A stretch of 64,000 nt of DNA from Clostridium neonatale (GTDB lineage Bacteria > Bacillota > Clostridia > Clostridiales > Clostridiaceae), in contig NZ_LN890327.1 in the NCBI RefSeq assembly GCF_001458595.1, positions 423,768 through 487,767 on the forward strand, given 5' to 3'. Every line of letters starts with the position of its first letter. Position 1 is the first letter of the stretch. The notes beneath the pieces are model-generated. The model was given only the letters and a program-made list of their open reading frames with translations, made no database searches and was not told the DNA's origin. Positions 1 to 9,112 of the stretch are shown here, in pieces. The position numbers and the translations under genes are program-made.

Positions 1-59
1 TAGCCAAAGAAAAAGATTTTGAAAATATGAGAAAATTAGCAGATGAAATATTAAAATAA
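1..59 (+). CDS. 3' end of an unidentified upstream gene (partial)
   Basis: An open frame enters from the left edge and ends at the TAA at 57-59, reading AKEKDFENMRKLADEILK. The charged helical tail is too short to assign to a family. A rho-independent terminator follows about 120 bases later on the same strand, which supports a real gene end. No function can be given. Confidence 0.55.
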   Translation, partial: AKEKDFENMRKLADEILK

Positions 60-182
60 AGATTGATATTATTAATATAAAATAACAATATCAATATAAT
101 TTTTACCATTGATAGTTTAATTTTTAACAATAATTAAATCTAGAAAAGATATATAGATATTAAAAATTAATTAATTGAGCTT

Positions 183-221
183 AAAAGATGACTTTTCTGC
201 TGAGGATAAGTCATCTTTTTC
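183..221 (+). terminator. Rho-independent terminator of the upstream gene
   Basis: The arms AAAAGATGACTT (183-194) and AAGTCATCTTTTT (209-221) form a stem with a T-run. It separates the partial gene at the left edge from the H-NOX receptor gene. The rest of 60-353 is AT-rich spacer with nothing else recognised. Confidence 0.8.
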
Positions 222-353
222 ATTATATTCATATTAAAATATCATGTTATATTGTATATAATATAACGAAGAATTTTAGTGACAATACCAATGTAAAGAT
301 ATAAACTTAAAATAAGTAAAAAATATAAAATTATTATAATAGGAGGTATCAAA

Positions 354-2144
354 ATGAAGGGAACTGTTGTAGCAACATGGATGAAAACCAACAGGAAATT
401 ATTTGATGATTCAATAGTTGATGAAGCAATGGAATACGTGGGCTGGGGAAGTAAAAGAATATTTTCTCCACTTGAAAATGTTGATGATCAAGAAATCAAA
501 AAAATAATACAGTATCTAGCAGAAAAAGAAAATATGAAAGTTGGAGAGCTTTGGAAGAAAATTGGACATGATAATATAGTATCTTTCAGTCAGGACTATC
601 CTGCTTTTTTTATACACGATAATTTATATTCATTTCTAAAGTCATTATTTGATATACATGTTGTAATGACAAAGAGATTTGCAGGATCAAAACCACCAAT
701 AGTTGAAATTGAGCCAATTTCAGCAAGAGAAGCTATTTTTACTTATAGATCTGATAGAGGAATGTTTGATTATTTTATCGGAATGCTTGAAGGGGCATGT
801 ATTTATTTTAATGAAAAGATTAAGACAGAAGAATTATCTAAAGCTAGTAACGAACTTACTTTAAAGTTAACTTTTGATAAAGATATATATTACAATAGAA
901 ATTATATTTTTAATAGATTATTTTCGTTTGGATTTATAAAAAGTTTTGGAGTTAAAGTTGGAATATTTAATTTTATAATATCATTTTTAATCATGTTACC
1001 TATCATAGGCTTAAAAAATGGAATAATCGCAAGCGCTATAGGTGGAATTTCAAGTATTATTGGGGTTTCATTAATGATTAGACCTATAAATGCATTGAAA
1101 GAAGAAATTGAAAGATTAATAAATAATCAATATAGTGTTGATGGAACAATTAAAACTAATGATTTCTTTGAAGATATATATATGTATATAAAAAAACATA
1201 GGAATAATATACAAACTGATTTTGTAGGTTTTAAAGGCGTTACAGATGAGATGAATACATTTATAAATAAAATAAATGTAATATCAGATTCTATGAATCA
1301 CACATCAAATGAAATAAGTGGTGTAGTTGAACAAGTTGCAGAAGGTGCTGTTACTCAAGCTCAAAATACAGATAATGCAGTACAGTCATTACATGAAAAT
1401 ATTCAAGATTTAAGACAGATAGTTAAAAAGGAAAATGACAACAAATCACAACTTGAAGATGCTATTGGAAAAATAAATAATAGTTATGAAAATGTAAATA
1501 ATGCAAGTAATAATATTACTAATTCATTACAAAAGTTTAATGAAGTTAGGGTTAAAGGTGGTAATCTTGAAGAAAAAGCAAATGATATAAATAACATTGT
1601 ATCAATAGTATCAGGAATAGCAGAACAGACAAATCTTTTAGCATTAAATGCTTCTATAGAAGCAGCAAGAGCTGGAGAACAAGGCAAAGGTTTTGCTGTT
1701 GTTGCTGATTCAATAAGAAAGTTAGCTGAACAATCTAAAGACGCTGTTGAAGAGATAAACTCTAACCTAAAGCAGTTTGTACATGAGATAAAATCATTAG
1801 TAGATAATATAGATGACCAATATGGCGTATTGGAAAATGAAACTACTAACTTAGAAAATGTAAGAAATATAAGTTTTGAAGCAAATAAATCAATACAAAT
1901 AGTAGCAACTTCTATGATAGAAACTATAAATAAACTAAATACTGAAGCTGATTCTATAAATAGTGTTTATGAGAGTATAGAATCCTTAGCAGCAATTGCA
2001 GAAGAAAACTCAGCATCATCAGAAGAAGTAAGTGCTAATGTAACAACTTATACTAATGAAATTAAAAAATTAATGGATAATATATCTGATTTCAAAGATA
2101 TAACTGAGAACTTTAAGAATGATTTAAATAAATACAACATATAA
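354..2144 (+). CDS. Methyl-accepting chemotaxis protein with N-terminal H-NOX heme sensor
   Basis: This 596-residue gas-sensing chemoreceptor has an N-terminal H-NOX (HNOB) heme domain at about residues 1-180. Two hydrophobic segments follow at about 205-245, then a cytoplasmic signalling domain with the hairpin tip ([19 protein letters not shown]). Heme-ligand His102, Pro115 and the Tyr131-Ser133-Arg135 motif fall at the same numbers as in Thermoanaerobacter H-NOX. Trp9, Asn74 and Tyr140, which bind O2 in that protein, are also present, so an O2-binding rather than NO-only pocket is inferred. The start is set by an AGGAGG site just upstream. This matches the known clostridial H-NOX-MCP architecture. 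It would signal to CheA/CheW, which are not in this window. It appears monocistronic, with a terminator after it. Confidence 0.93.
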   Translation: MKGTVVATWMKTNRKLFDDSIVDEAMEYVGWGSKRIFSPLENVDDQEIKKIIQYLAEKENMKVGELWKKIGHDNIVSFSQDYPAFFIHDNLYSFLKSLFDIHVVMTKRFAGSKPPIVEIEPISAREAIFTYRSDRGMFDYFIGMLEGACIYFNEKIKTEELSKASNELTLKLTFDKDIYYNRNYIFNRLFSFGFIKSFGVKVGIFNFIISFLIMLPIIGLKNGIIASAIGGISSIIGVSLMIRPINALKEEIERLINNQYSVDGTIKTNDFFEDIYMYIKKHRNNIQTDFVGFKGVTDEMNTFINKINVISDSMNHTSNEISGVVEQVAEGAVTQAQNTDNAVQSLHENIQDLRQIVKKENDNKSQLEDAIGKINNSYENVNNASNNITNSLQKFNEVRVKGGNLEEKANDINNIVSIVSGIAEQTNLLALNASIEAARAGEQGKGFAVVADSIRKLAEQSKDAVEEINSNLKQFVHEIKSLVDNIDDQYGVLENETTNLENVRNISFEANKSIQIVATSMIETINKLNTEADSINSVYESIESLAAIAEENSASSEEVSANVTTYTNEIKKLMDNISDFKDITENFKNDLNKYNI

Positions 2145-2214
2145 CGAATAAAGCTTTAGATTGTATTAACTTTATTGAAAACTATAAAGTATGTTAATTA
2201 AGAAGATGTTTTAA

Positions 2215-2256
2215 GAATATAAGAATATAGGAATACATATTCCTATATTCTTATAT
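2215..2256. terminator. Bidirectional terminator between converging genes
   Basis: A long AT-rich palindrome (AAGAATATAGGAATA, then TATTCCTATATTCTT) sits between the stop of the H-NOX receptor and the stop of aguB. It has T-rich sequence on its right side, so it can serve both converging genes. Confidence 0.7.
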
Positions 2257-2257
2257 T

Positions 2258-3163
2258 TTATTGTAAAGTGGTGTTATTTGTAATTGGTCTAGTAATAGGA
2301 AAATAGCATTCAGGTCGTCTATCTCTAAATACACCCCAGCTCAATCTCATGTTTCGAATATGATCTAAATCAAATTCAGAAATTAACACTGTTTCAGTTG
2401 TGCGGTCGGAACTTTCTATGATTTCACCAGTTTCATTAGTAATAAATGATGAACCATAGAAATTTAAAGAAGATTCTTGATTAGAGTTATCTTCACTTGG
2501 AGTCACTTTTTCTAAGCCAATTCTATTAGCTGCTATAACTGGCATAATATTTGAAGCAGCGTGCCCTTGCATACAGCGCCTCCAATGAGGCATACTATCA
2601 CAGTCTAATATTGGTTCTGAGCCAATTGCAGTAGGATAAAATAATATCTCTGCACCTAAAAGAGCCATACATCTTGCAGCTTCAGGGAACCATTGATCCC
2701 AACAGATTCCAACTCCAATATTTGCATAAGCAGTTTTAAATACTTTAAAGCCAGTATCTCCTGGAGTAAAATAGAATTTTTCTTGATAAAAGTGATCATC
2801 TGGAATATGAGTCTTTCTATATATACCTAAATTTGTTCCATCTGCATCAATAACTGCAATTGAATTAAAAGTTGTATTTCCAGCACTTTCATAAAAGCTG
2901 ATTGGTAGAACTATTTTTAACTCTTTTGCAACTTTTGATAATCTTTGAATTGCAGGATTTTCATCAACTGATGTAGCTAGATTATAATAATTGTAGTTTT
3001 TTTCCTGACAAAAATATTGTGTTTCAAATAACTCAGGAAGAAGGATTATTTGAGCACCTTGTTTTGCGGCATCACGAACAAATTTTTCGGCTTTATCTAA
3101 ATTACCATTTCTATCAGTACCACAAGACATTTGAATAGCAGCAACCTTAATTTTTCTAGTCAT
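2258..3163 (-). CDS. aguB: N-carbamoylputrescine amidase
   Basis: This enzyme hydrolyses N-carbamoylputrescine to putrescine, ammonia and CO2, the second step of the agmatine deiminase route. The 301-residue length fits the nitrilase-superfamily amidase. The catalytic triad is visible as Glu44 (LLPELFETQ), Lys117 (YRKTHIPD) and Cys154 (GVGICWDQWFPE). No signal peptide is present, so it is cytoplasmic. It starts 1 base after the aguA stop, with its GGGAGG site inside the end of aguA, so translation is probably coupled. Neighbour and sequence agree well. Another nitrilase-family amidase is unlikely. Confidence 0.95.
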   Translation of the reverse strand: MTRKIKVAAIQMSCGTDRNGNLDKAEKFVRDAAKQGAQIILLPELFETQYFCQEKNYNYYNLATSVDENPAIQRLSKVAKELKIVLPISFYESAGNTTFNSIAVIDADGTNLGIYRKTHIPDDHFYQEKFYFTPGDTGFKVFKTAYANIGVGICWDQWFPEAARCMALLGAEILFYPTAIGSEPILDCDSMPHWRRCMQGHAASNIMPVIAANRIGLEKVTPSEDNSNQESSLNFYGSSFITNETGEIIESSDRTTETVLISEFDLDHIRNMRLSWGVFRDRRPECYFPITRPITNNTTLQ

Positions 3164-3164
3164 A

Positions 3165-4265
3165 TTATTTACCTCCCTTTGGAATCTGTTGAGTTATACA
3201 GTGTATATTTCCACCACCGATTAATATATCTCTTGCGTAAATTTGAATTACTTCTCTTGTAGGAAATAATTTTTGAAGCTTTTCTTTTGCAACCATATCC
3301 ATAGGATCATTAAATCCAGGCATTACTATTGCATCATTTGCAATATAGAAATTAACATATGAGGCAGCCAAACGTTCACCATCAACCCTCGTTGGCTCAC
3401 CATCCATATTTTCAAGACCTTCACATTCTTCTTTACTTATGTATACAGGAGAAGGTAGTGGAAGCTTATGAACAATTATTTTACGTCCTTTAGCATCAAT
3501 TTCATTTTCAAGTATATCTAAACAACTTTTTGACATTTTATATTGAGGATCGTTTTTATTATCTGTCCATGCAAGAACAACTTCTCCAGGTGCTGTAAAA
3601 GCACAAATATTATCTACGTGTTCATTTGTTTCATCATTATATATTCCATACTTTAACCAAATTACTTTTTCTACACCTAAATAATTTTTAAGAGTTTCTT
3701 CTATTTCATCTTTTGTCATTTTAGGATTACGTCCTTGACTTAGAAGACAAGCTTCGGTAACTAAAGCAGTACCTTGTCCATCTACATGAATAGATCCACC
3801 TTCGCATACAAAATGTCTTGCATTGTATGTGTCTACATTATATAAATCACATAATTTTCTTGCCATTTTATTGTCTTTATCCCATGGAAAATATAGACCA
3901 TCAACTAAACCTCCCCATGCATTGAAGTACCAATCAACACCGCGAATATCACCATTATGGTTTTTTACGAAAGTAGGTGCATAATCTCTAGCCCATGAGT
4001 CATTACTAGACATTTCTACAACACGTATATGGTCAGGAAGCATTTCTCTTGCAGTATCATATTGGATTTCACTAGCACAGACAGTTACGTTTTCAGATTT
4101 TGAAATAGCGGTAGCGACTTCTGTAAAAGCTTTTCTAGCGGCAACTGCTCCATATTGCCAAGAATCAGTACGTTCTGGCCAAATCATTATACATCCTTCA
4201 TGAATTTCAAATTCAGCAGGCATGTAAAAACCGTCTTGTTTTGGGGTTGATTTTAATATTTTCAT
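3165..4265 (-). CDS. aguA: Agmatine deiminase
   Basis: This enzyme converts agmatine to N-carbamoylputrescine and ammonia. The 366 residues match the porphyromonas-type peptidyl-arginine/agmatine deiminase family. Typical motifs are visible: MIWPERTDSW near the N-terminus, SNDSWARDYAP, the EGGSIHVDGQG block, an HVDN motif, and the C-terminal GGGNIHCITQQ with catalytic Cys356. An AGGAGAGG site precedes the ATG. It forms a two-gene operon with aguB. No agmatine/putrescine antiporter or carbamate kinase is adjacent, so this pair looks biosynthetic rather than the energy-yielding agmatine fermentation operon. Confidence 0.95.
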   Translation of the reverse strand: MKILKSTPKQDGFYMPAEFEIHEGCIMIWPERTDSWQYGAVAARKAFTEVATAISKSENVTVCASEIQYDTAREMLPDHIRVVEMSSNDSWARDYAPTFVKNHNGDIRGVDWYFNAWGGLVDGLYFPWDKDNKMARKLCDLYNVDTYNARHFVCEGGSIHVDGQGTALVTEACLLSQGRNPKMTKDEIEETLKNYLGVEKVIWLKYGIYNDETNEHVDNICAFTAPGEVVLAWTDNKNDPQYKMSKSCLDILENEIDAKGRKIIVHKLPLPSPVYISKEECEGLENMDGEPTRVDGERLAASYVNFYIANDAIVMPGFNDPMDMVAKEKLQKLFPTREVIQIYARDILIGGGNIHCITQQIPKGGK

Positions 4266-4661
4266 TAAAGAACCTCTCCTCTATAGTAAAATTATGCAAA
4301 ATGTGTGATTTTCAAAAATATCATGATTATTTTATCATAATCTGAATATATCAACAATAAAACTTATGTATATTAAACAATAGTAAATTGATTATTATTT
4401 GCCTTTACCTTGAGATAACTTTTGAAAAGTAAATAGTTTATGGATATTTTTATATTTCTAAGCTAATTTAAAGGAAGTAAAAAGATATTTCGTCAAAATT
4501 TAACTTAATTTTAACATTATATACGAACATTATAGTGTAAAATGTTTATGAACGTTAGTAAAATAAAATGATGAAGTTAATCAGCGGCTTCAGTATATTT
4601 TGCTTTATTTATTTAAATAAAATTTAATAGAATAAAATTTGTGATTAGAAGGGGACTAAAA
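4266..4661. other. Divergent intergenic region between aguA and the purine permease
   Basis: This is a 396-bp AT-rich spacer that must hold promoters for both divergent genes. The only structure seen is at 4525-4557. It comprises two direct copies of GAACRTTA 25 bp apart (GAACATTA at 4525, GAACGTTA at 4550) and an inverted repeat AACATT/AATGTT at 4526-4546. The half-sites faintly resemble a PurR PurBox (CGAA core), which would suit a purine permease, but the match is weak. No purine riboswitch core is present. Confidence 0.3.
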
Positions 4662-6095
4662 ATGGAAAAATTTTTTAAATTAAAAGAAAATAAAACAGAT
4701 CTTTCTACAGAACTTATGGCTGGTATAACAACATTTTTTGCTATGGCATACATAATTTTTGTTAATCCTTCAATGCTAAGCTTGGCAGGAACAGCTGATA
4801 ATCCAATGCCAACAGGTGCTATATTTTTAGCTACAATTATTGCATCAGCAGTAGGTACTTTAGTTATGGGACTATTTGCAAATGTTCCTTATGCGCAGGC
4901 TCCAGGAATGGGACTTAATGCATTTTTTACTTTTACTGTTTGTGGAGCATTAGGTTTCACATGGCAACAAGCTTTAGCAATGGTATTTATTTGCGGTATG
5001 ATTAATATTTTAATAACAATAACAAAGGTTCGTAAATTAATTATTAAGGCAATTCCAGAAAGTATTCAAAATGCTATTGGAGGTGGAATTGGTATATTCA
5101 TAGCATATATCGGTGTTAAGAATGCAGGATTAATTAATTTCACATCTGATCCAGGTACATATACAGCACTTGACAGTGGAACAGTAGTTGCAAATAGTAG
5201 TGCAGTTCCAGCTTTAGTTAACTTTAATACTCCAGGGGTTTTACTTGCAGTTATAGGACTAGCTATTATGACAGTTTTATTAATATTAAATGTTAAAGGC
5301 GCTATTATTATAGGGATTGCAGCTACAACAATTATAGGAATTCCAATGGGAGTTGTGGATTTATCAGCAATAGGTACAAGCGCAGGATTAGGAGAATCAT
5401 TTGGACAATTAGGACAAACATTTGGAGTAGCATTTGGTTCAAAGGGAATGCTTTCACTATTCTCAGATAGTTCGAAAATTCCATTAGTATTAATGACTAT
5501 TTTTGCATTTAGTTTATCAGATACATTTGATACGCTTGGTACTTTTATTGGTACAGGACGTCGTACAGGAATCTTTAGTGCAGAAGACCAAAAAGCATTA
5601 GAAAATGGATCAGGATTCAAATCAAAAATGGATAAAGCTTTATTTGCTGATTCTATTGCCACTTCAATAGGAGCAATTTTAGGTACATCTAATACAACAA
5701 CATATGTTGAAAGTGCAGCTGGTATTGGAGCAGGTGGACGTACTGGATTAACAGCAGTAGTTACAGCAATATTATTCTTGCTTAGTATGTTTTTAGCTCC
5801 AGTAATAGGAATAGTTCCAGCACAAGCAACTGCACCAGCATTAATTGTTGTAGGAATTATGATGCTAGCTTCATTTAAAGAAATAAAATGGGATGACTTA
5901 GAGGAAGCAATTCCAGCATTCTTCGCAGCAATATTTATGGCATTATGTTATAGTATTTCATATGGAATAGCAAGTGGATTTATATTCTATTGTATAGTGA
6001 AAGTATGTAAGGGAAAAACAAAAGAAATTCATCCAATTTTATGGGTATCAACAGGATTATTTATATTAAACTTTATAATTTTAGCAATATTATAA
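4662..6095 (+). CDS. Adenine/guanine/hypoxanthine permease (AzgA/PbuG-like)
   Basis: This is a 477-residue polytopic membrane protein of the AzgA branch of nucleobase-cation symporters, importing purine bases by ion symport. Motifs include TTFFAMAYIIFVNPSML in the first helix, the YAQAPGMGLNAFF segment, and NTTTYVESAAGIGAGGRTG near the substrate site. About 12 or more hydrophobic helices are visible. A GTG lies in frame at 4641, but the ATG at 4662 is preceded at proper spacing by AGAAGGGGAC, so it is chosen. It stands alone, followed by a strong terminator. Which purine it prefers cannot be read from sequence. Confidence 0.9.
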   Translation: MEKFFKLKENKTDLSTELMAGITTFFAMAYIIFVNPSMLSLAGTADNPMPTGAIFLATIIASAVGTLVMGLFANVPYAQAPGMGLNAFFTFTVCGALGFTWQQALAMVFICGMINILITITKVRKLIIKAIPESIQNAIGGGIGIFIAYIGVKNAGLINFTSDPGTYTALDSGTVVANSSAVPALVNFNTPGVLLAVIGLAIMTVLLILNVKGAIIIGIAATTIIGIPMGVVDLSAIGTSAGLGESFGQLGQTFGVAFGSKGMLSLFSDSSKIPLVLMTIFAFSLSDTFDTLGTFIGTGRRTGIFSAEDQKALENGSGFKSKMDKALFADSIATSIGAILGTSNTTTYVESAAGIGAGGRTGLTAVVTAILFLLSMFLAPVIGIVPAQATAPALIVVGIMMLASFKEIKWDDLEEAIPAFFAAIFMALCYSISYGIASGFIFYCIVKVCKGKTKEIHPILWVSTGLFILNFIILAIL

Positions 6096-6113
6096 GACAT
6101 AATTAAAATAAAG

Positions 6114-6158
6114 ATAGGATTTTAGAATAGTTAATTTTATTTTAAAATCCTATTTTTT
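6114..6158 (+). terminator. Terminator of the purine permease gene
   Basis: Perfect 11-bp arms ATAGGATTTTA (6114-6124) and TAAAATCCTAT (6143-6153) are followed by a T-rich tail. Confidence 0.85.
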
Positions 6159-6312
6159 ATTTTAATGAAAATGGAACTGTTTTGCACAGCTAGAATTTGT
6201 CTAGCAATTCTCAGTTATCAATGATCAATTTTCAATGAAGGATAAAAAAACTTCGTTTTTTCTTAAATTATTATATTGCATGTATATTTTCCGAGGAACA
6301 TATTCCTACAGA

Positions 6313-6364
6313 ATATTGGTTATAACTCTAAGCTCCTTTGTCGCTAAGATTTATATGCCAATAT
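6313..6364 (+). repeat. Dispersed hairpin repeat family A, copy 1 (diverged)
   Basis: The sequence starts ATATTGGTTATAACTCTAAG and ends TTATATGCCAATAT, so the ends can pair. It aligns with the better conserved copies at 6386-6452 and 17999-18062, whose shared frame is GG(C/T)TATA at the left and ATATGCC at the right. Confidence 0.45.
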
Positions 6365-6385
6365 AGTCCACTGTTTGATAGTAAA

Positions 6386-6452
6386 CATATTTTTCTTTCA
6401 GAAAAATATGGGCTATAGTGCTAAGTTCATACTTCACTAAGCACTATATGCC
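6386..6452 (+). repeat. Dispersed hairpin repeat family A, copy 2
   Basis: A short hairpin (CATATTTTT with AAAAATATG) is followed at once by a second hairpin running from GGGCTATAGTGCTAAG to CACTAAGCACTATATGCC, whose arms ATAGTGCTAAGT and ACTAAGCACTAT pair almost perfectly. The same two-hairpin order is seen at 17999-18062. Confidence 0.55.
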
Positions 6453-6558
6453 AGCGAATGTTATGGCTAAAGGGCATAACGATGCAATAATATAATTAAA
6501 AGTCGAAAACTTTTTTCATCCATTGATCATTGAAAATTGATCATTGAGCATTGGATAA

Positions 6559-6637
6559 AGAAACTCACTATTCACATCCGTTCATAGGAGTAAGCTAGAG
6601 TAGCCAAATGTAAAATTTTAGCTCTCACTTAAATTCT
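6559..6637 (+). repeat. Dispersed structured repeat family B, copy 1
   Basis: Starts AAGAAACTCACTATTCACAT and ends in AAATTCTA. It is close to the copy at 15226-15310 and more distantly related to 63827-63906. Two stems are possible: ACTC with GAGT, then a longer one from TAAGCTAGAG to CTCTCACTTA with AAAT/ATTT at its tip. Confidence 0.65.
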
Positions 6638-6674
6638 AATTTTGTTATGCATTATTAATGAAATAAATAAGTAG

Positions 6675-6727
6675 ATGATGTATAATATTTGTAATGGTTT
6701 ACCAAAAAGAAAAATATTATACATCAT
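6675..6727. promoter_or_regulatory. 16-bp perfect inverted repeat upstream of iclR-type gene
   Basis: The arms ATGATGTATAATATTT (6675-6690) and AAATATTATACATCAT (6712-6727) are perfect inverted copies separated by 21 bases, which contain a smaller palindrome TGGTTTACCA. It lies 30 bp before the regulator start codon and includes a TATAAT-like sequence. It may be an autoregulatory operator overlapping the promoter. An attenuator hairpin is an alternative. Confidence 0.55.
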
Positions 6728-6757
6728 GATTATATTTAAATAGAGGGTGAGAAGTTT

Positions 6758-7519
6758 ATGGAATCTAGTGTAAGGGTTATGGATCGTGCATTTGATATTA
6801 TTGAATTATTATCTAAAGAGAATCATCCAATGAATTTAACTGAAATTTCAAAAGCAACAGGAATAAGTAAATCTACAGCGTATAGGTTACTAAAAGCAAT
6901 GAATATACGTCACTATGTAGAAAAAGATAATAATGGATGCTATTATATAGGTATAAAACTTATAGAAATCGTTAGTTATCATATAAATGGATTAGAATTA
7001 CAGACAGAGTCAAAGCCGTTTTTATCTGAACTTAGATCTGAGCTAAATTTAACAGTACATTTAGGTATATTAGAAGCACATGAAGTAATATATATTGAAA
7101 AGCTAGATTTGTATCCAACTACAAGGCTTTATTCTCAAGTAGGGTATAGATCACCAGCATTTTGTTCATCTATGGGAAAATGTCTTTTAGCAAGTCTTTC
7201 TGGGGATGAATTAGATGAGGCACTGTATAATTGCACATTTGAAGAATTTACCCCAAATACTATAACTAATATGAAAGATTTAAAAAAGCACCTAAAAAAA
7301 GTAAGACAACAAGGTTGGGCAATTGATGATGAAGAATATATTATGGGACATAGATGCGTTGGAGCAACTATTTTTGACTATAGAGGAGATGCAATTGCTT
7401 CAATTAGTGCAAGTGGACATGTAGCACAAATGTCTGATGAAAAATTACCAATTATTATAGAGCATGTAAAAGAAGCTGCAAGTCAGATTTCTAGAAGAAT
7501 GGGGTACTTGGAAAATTAA
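6758..7519 (+). CDS. IclR family transcriptional regulator
   Basis: A 253-residue DNA-binding regulator. Residues about 8-70 form the winged helix-turn-helix (DIIELLSKENHPMNLTEIS, then TGISKSTAYRLL). Residues about 80-250 are the IclR effector-binding domain, with the typical blocks GYRSPAFCSSMGKCLLAS and GWAIDDEEYIMGHRCVGA. IclR proteins bind small carboxylates or aromatics as dimers or tetramers. It faces the FIST/aldehyde dehydrogenase operon across a shared terminator, so control of that operon is plausible, and a 21-bp palindrome lies upstream of it. A long inverted repeat before this gene suggests autoregulation. The ligand is unknown. Confidence 0.88.
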   Translation: MESSVRVMDRAFDIIELLSKENHPMNLTEISKATGISKSTAYRLLKAMNIRHYVEKDNNGCYYIGIKLIEIVSYHINGLELQTESKPFLSELRSELNLTVHLGILEAHEVIYIEKLDLYPTTRLYSQVGYRSPAFCSSMGKCLLASLSGDELDEALYNCTFEEFTPNTITNMKDLKKHLKKVRQQGWAIDDEEYIMGHRCVGATIFDYRGDAIASISASGHVAQMSDEKLPIIIEHVKEAASQISRRMGYLEN

Positions 7520-7562
7520 TTTATAAAATATATAATAGTTTAAAATATTTGAATTTAAGTGG

Positions 7563-7591
7563 AAGGGGAGCTGAAAATTTCAGCTCCCCTT
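7563..7591. terminator. Shared hairpin between converging iclR and aldehyde dehydrogenase genes
   Basis: A GC-rich perfect palindrome, AAGGGGAGCTGAAA paired with TTTCAGCTCCCCTT, lies between two converging stop codons. T-runs are short on both sides. Confidence 0.7.
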
Positions 7592-7614
7592 GTTAATTAA
7601 TATGAGATAATATA

Positions 7615-9048
7615 TTATAGGATATTTTTGAGCACTATTGATTTTGTTCTTGTCATTTCATTAAATGTACTCATTACACCTTCTGTACCAATACCTGAGA
7701 ATTTATATCCTCCAAAAGGCATTTCAAAACTTCTAAAGAAGCTGGCACCATTAATGACTGAACCACCACATTCTAATGCGTTAGCTACATAAAATGCATT
7801 TTTCATATTTTGGCTAAATACACAGCCGCATAAACCAAATTTAGAACTATTAGCAATTTCTATTGCTTCCTCAATTGTATCAAATGTAATTATAGGAACA
7901 ACAGGTCCGAAAATCTCCATATCAATAGCAACATCAGCAGTTTTAGGAACATCTATAATTACAGTAGGATCATAAAAAGCACCGTTTCTGTTTCCACCTA
8001 AGATTACTTTTCCACCTTGAGATACAGTGAGATTTACTTGATCTTCAACTTTAATTGCAGCTCTTTCACTAATTAAACATCCAAGTTCAGAATCTTCATC
8101 TGATGGCATTCCAGCTTTAATTGCACTTATCTTTTCTACAGCCTTCTTAGAAAATTCAGAAGCAACATTTTTATGAACTAAAAATCTCTTTGAAGCACAA
8201 CAAACTTGCCCTGTATTATACATACGCCCCCATAATAATTCATCTGTAGCTAAATCTATATCAGCATCTTCTAAAACAATGAATGCGTCATTTCCACCTA
8301 ATTCTAAAGCAACATGAGTTAAATTATCTGCACAAGCTTTTGCAGTTTCTATTCCAACTTCTGTTGATCCTGTTAAAGTAACTAAATGTACATCGGGATT
8401 AGAACAAAGCCAGCTTCCAACAGAAGAACCACGTCCAGTAATTATTTGTATTGCACCAGGAGTTACACCTGCCTTTACCATTAACTCTGTTAACTTGCAT
8501 AAAGTTAAAGGATTATCAGTTGATGGCTTTACAATTGCAGCATTACCAGCAAGTAAAGCTGGAGCAACTTTTTGATCATATAGGTCACAAGGGAAATTGA
8601 ATGGTATTACGCAAGCAACTACACCAATTGGTTCCATTTGAGTAAATAATATATTTTTATCTTGTCCAGCTTCTAATCCTGCTGGAACCACTGTGCCATA
8701 TAAATGTTTAGCTTTTTCAGAGAAAGCATCAAAAGCAATTGGAATATTTGCAATTTCAGCTCTAGCTTCTTTAATTGGCTTGCCAGTTTCATTAGATAAT
8801 GTTCTTGCTAAATCTTCCTTATTTTCTAAAACAAGATTTATAAATTTTTTTAGTATTTCTACTTTCTCATATACTGGAACTTTAGCCCAGATCTTTTGTG
8901 CTTCTTTTGCACAAGATACAGCTTTATTAACATCATCTTCAGTAGCTAATGGAACAGTATCAATAACTTCTCCAGTAGCAGGATTTAAAACATTTAATAC
9001 TTTGCCATCTGAAGAATCAACAGCCTTACCATCAATAATCATTTTCAT
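7615..9048 (-). CDS. NAD(P)-dependent aldehyde dehydrogenase
   Basis: A 477-residue classical aldehyde dehydrogenase that oxidises an aldehyde to the acid. It shows the family motifs VIPFNFPCD (Asn of the active site), the Rossmann-type TGSTEVG, LELGGND (general base Glu), and GQVCCASKRF with nucleophile Cys283. It is closest in overall look to lactaldehyde or succinate-semialdehyde dehydrogenases, but the substrate cannot be assigned. An upstream in-frame ATG at 9063 would add five residues. The ATG at 9048 is preferred because GGAGGA lies 7 bases before it. It is the second gene after the FIST gene, 58 bases downstream. A cre-like sequence at 9099-9112 hints at carbon control. Confidence 0.9.
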   Translation of the reverse strand: MKMIIDGKAVDSSDGKVLNVLNPATGEVIDTVPLATEDDVNKAVSCAKEAQKIWAKVPVYEKVEILKKFINLVLENKEDLARTLSNETGKPIKEARAEIANIPIAFDAFSEKAKHLYGTVVPAGLEAGQDKNILFTQMEPIGVVACVIPFNFPCDLYDQKVAPALLAGNAAIVKPSTDNPLTLCKLTELMVKAGVTPGAIQIITGRGSSVGSWLCSNPDVHLVTLTGSTEVGIETAKACADNLTHVALELGGNDAFIVLEDADIDLATDELLWGRMYNTGQVCCASKRFLVHKNVASEFSKKAVEKISAIKAGMPSDEDSELGCLISERAAIKVEDQVNLTVSQGGKVILGGNRNGAFYDPTVIIDVPKTADVAIDMEIFGPVVPIITFDTIEEAIEIANSSKFGLCGCVFSQNMKNAFYVANALECGGSVINGASFFRSFEMPFGGYKFSGIGTEGVMSTFNEMTRTKSIVLKNIL

Positions 9049-9098
9049 AATAAAATCCTCCATTCATATATATATAATTCTAGAAATAATCTATATTT

Positions 9099-9112
9099 GT
9101 TACCGTTTACTC
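9099..9112 (-). promoter_or_regulatory. Possible CcpA cre site before the aldehyde dehydrogenase gene
   Basis: On the minus strand this reads AGTAAACGGTAACA. It matches the clostridial/bacillar cre consensus TGNAANCGNNNNCA at all fixed positions but the first. It overlaps the stop codon of the FIST gene and precedes the dehydrogenase. Inference only. Confidence 0.3.

Larger units (their letters stand above)
6218..6547. mobile_element. MITE-like element with long terminal inverted repeats
   Basis: The left arm (6218-6281) and right arm (6481-6547) are imperfect inverted copies of about 65 bp. Their outer 21 bp are identical, starting TCAATGATCAATTTTC. The inner ends match around TTATATTATTGCAT. 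There is no coding frame inside. The interior holds two short hairpin repeats of the GGGCTATA/ATATGCC type. The size of about 330 bp and absence of genes suggest a non-autonomous miniature element. No target duplication was identified with confidence. Confidence 0.6.

Noticed and set aside
4266..4661. Purine riboswitch before the purine permease
   Set aside because: The conserved core elements of the aptamer could not be found on either strand.
5066..5662. 198-codon minus-strand ORF inside the purine permease
   Set aside because: Shadow of the permease reading frame; no ribosome site or recognisable domain.
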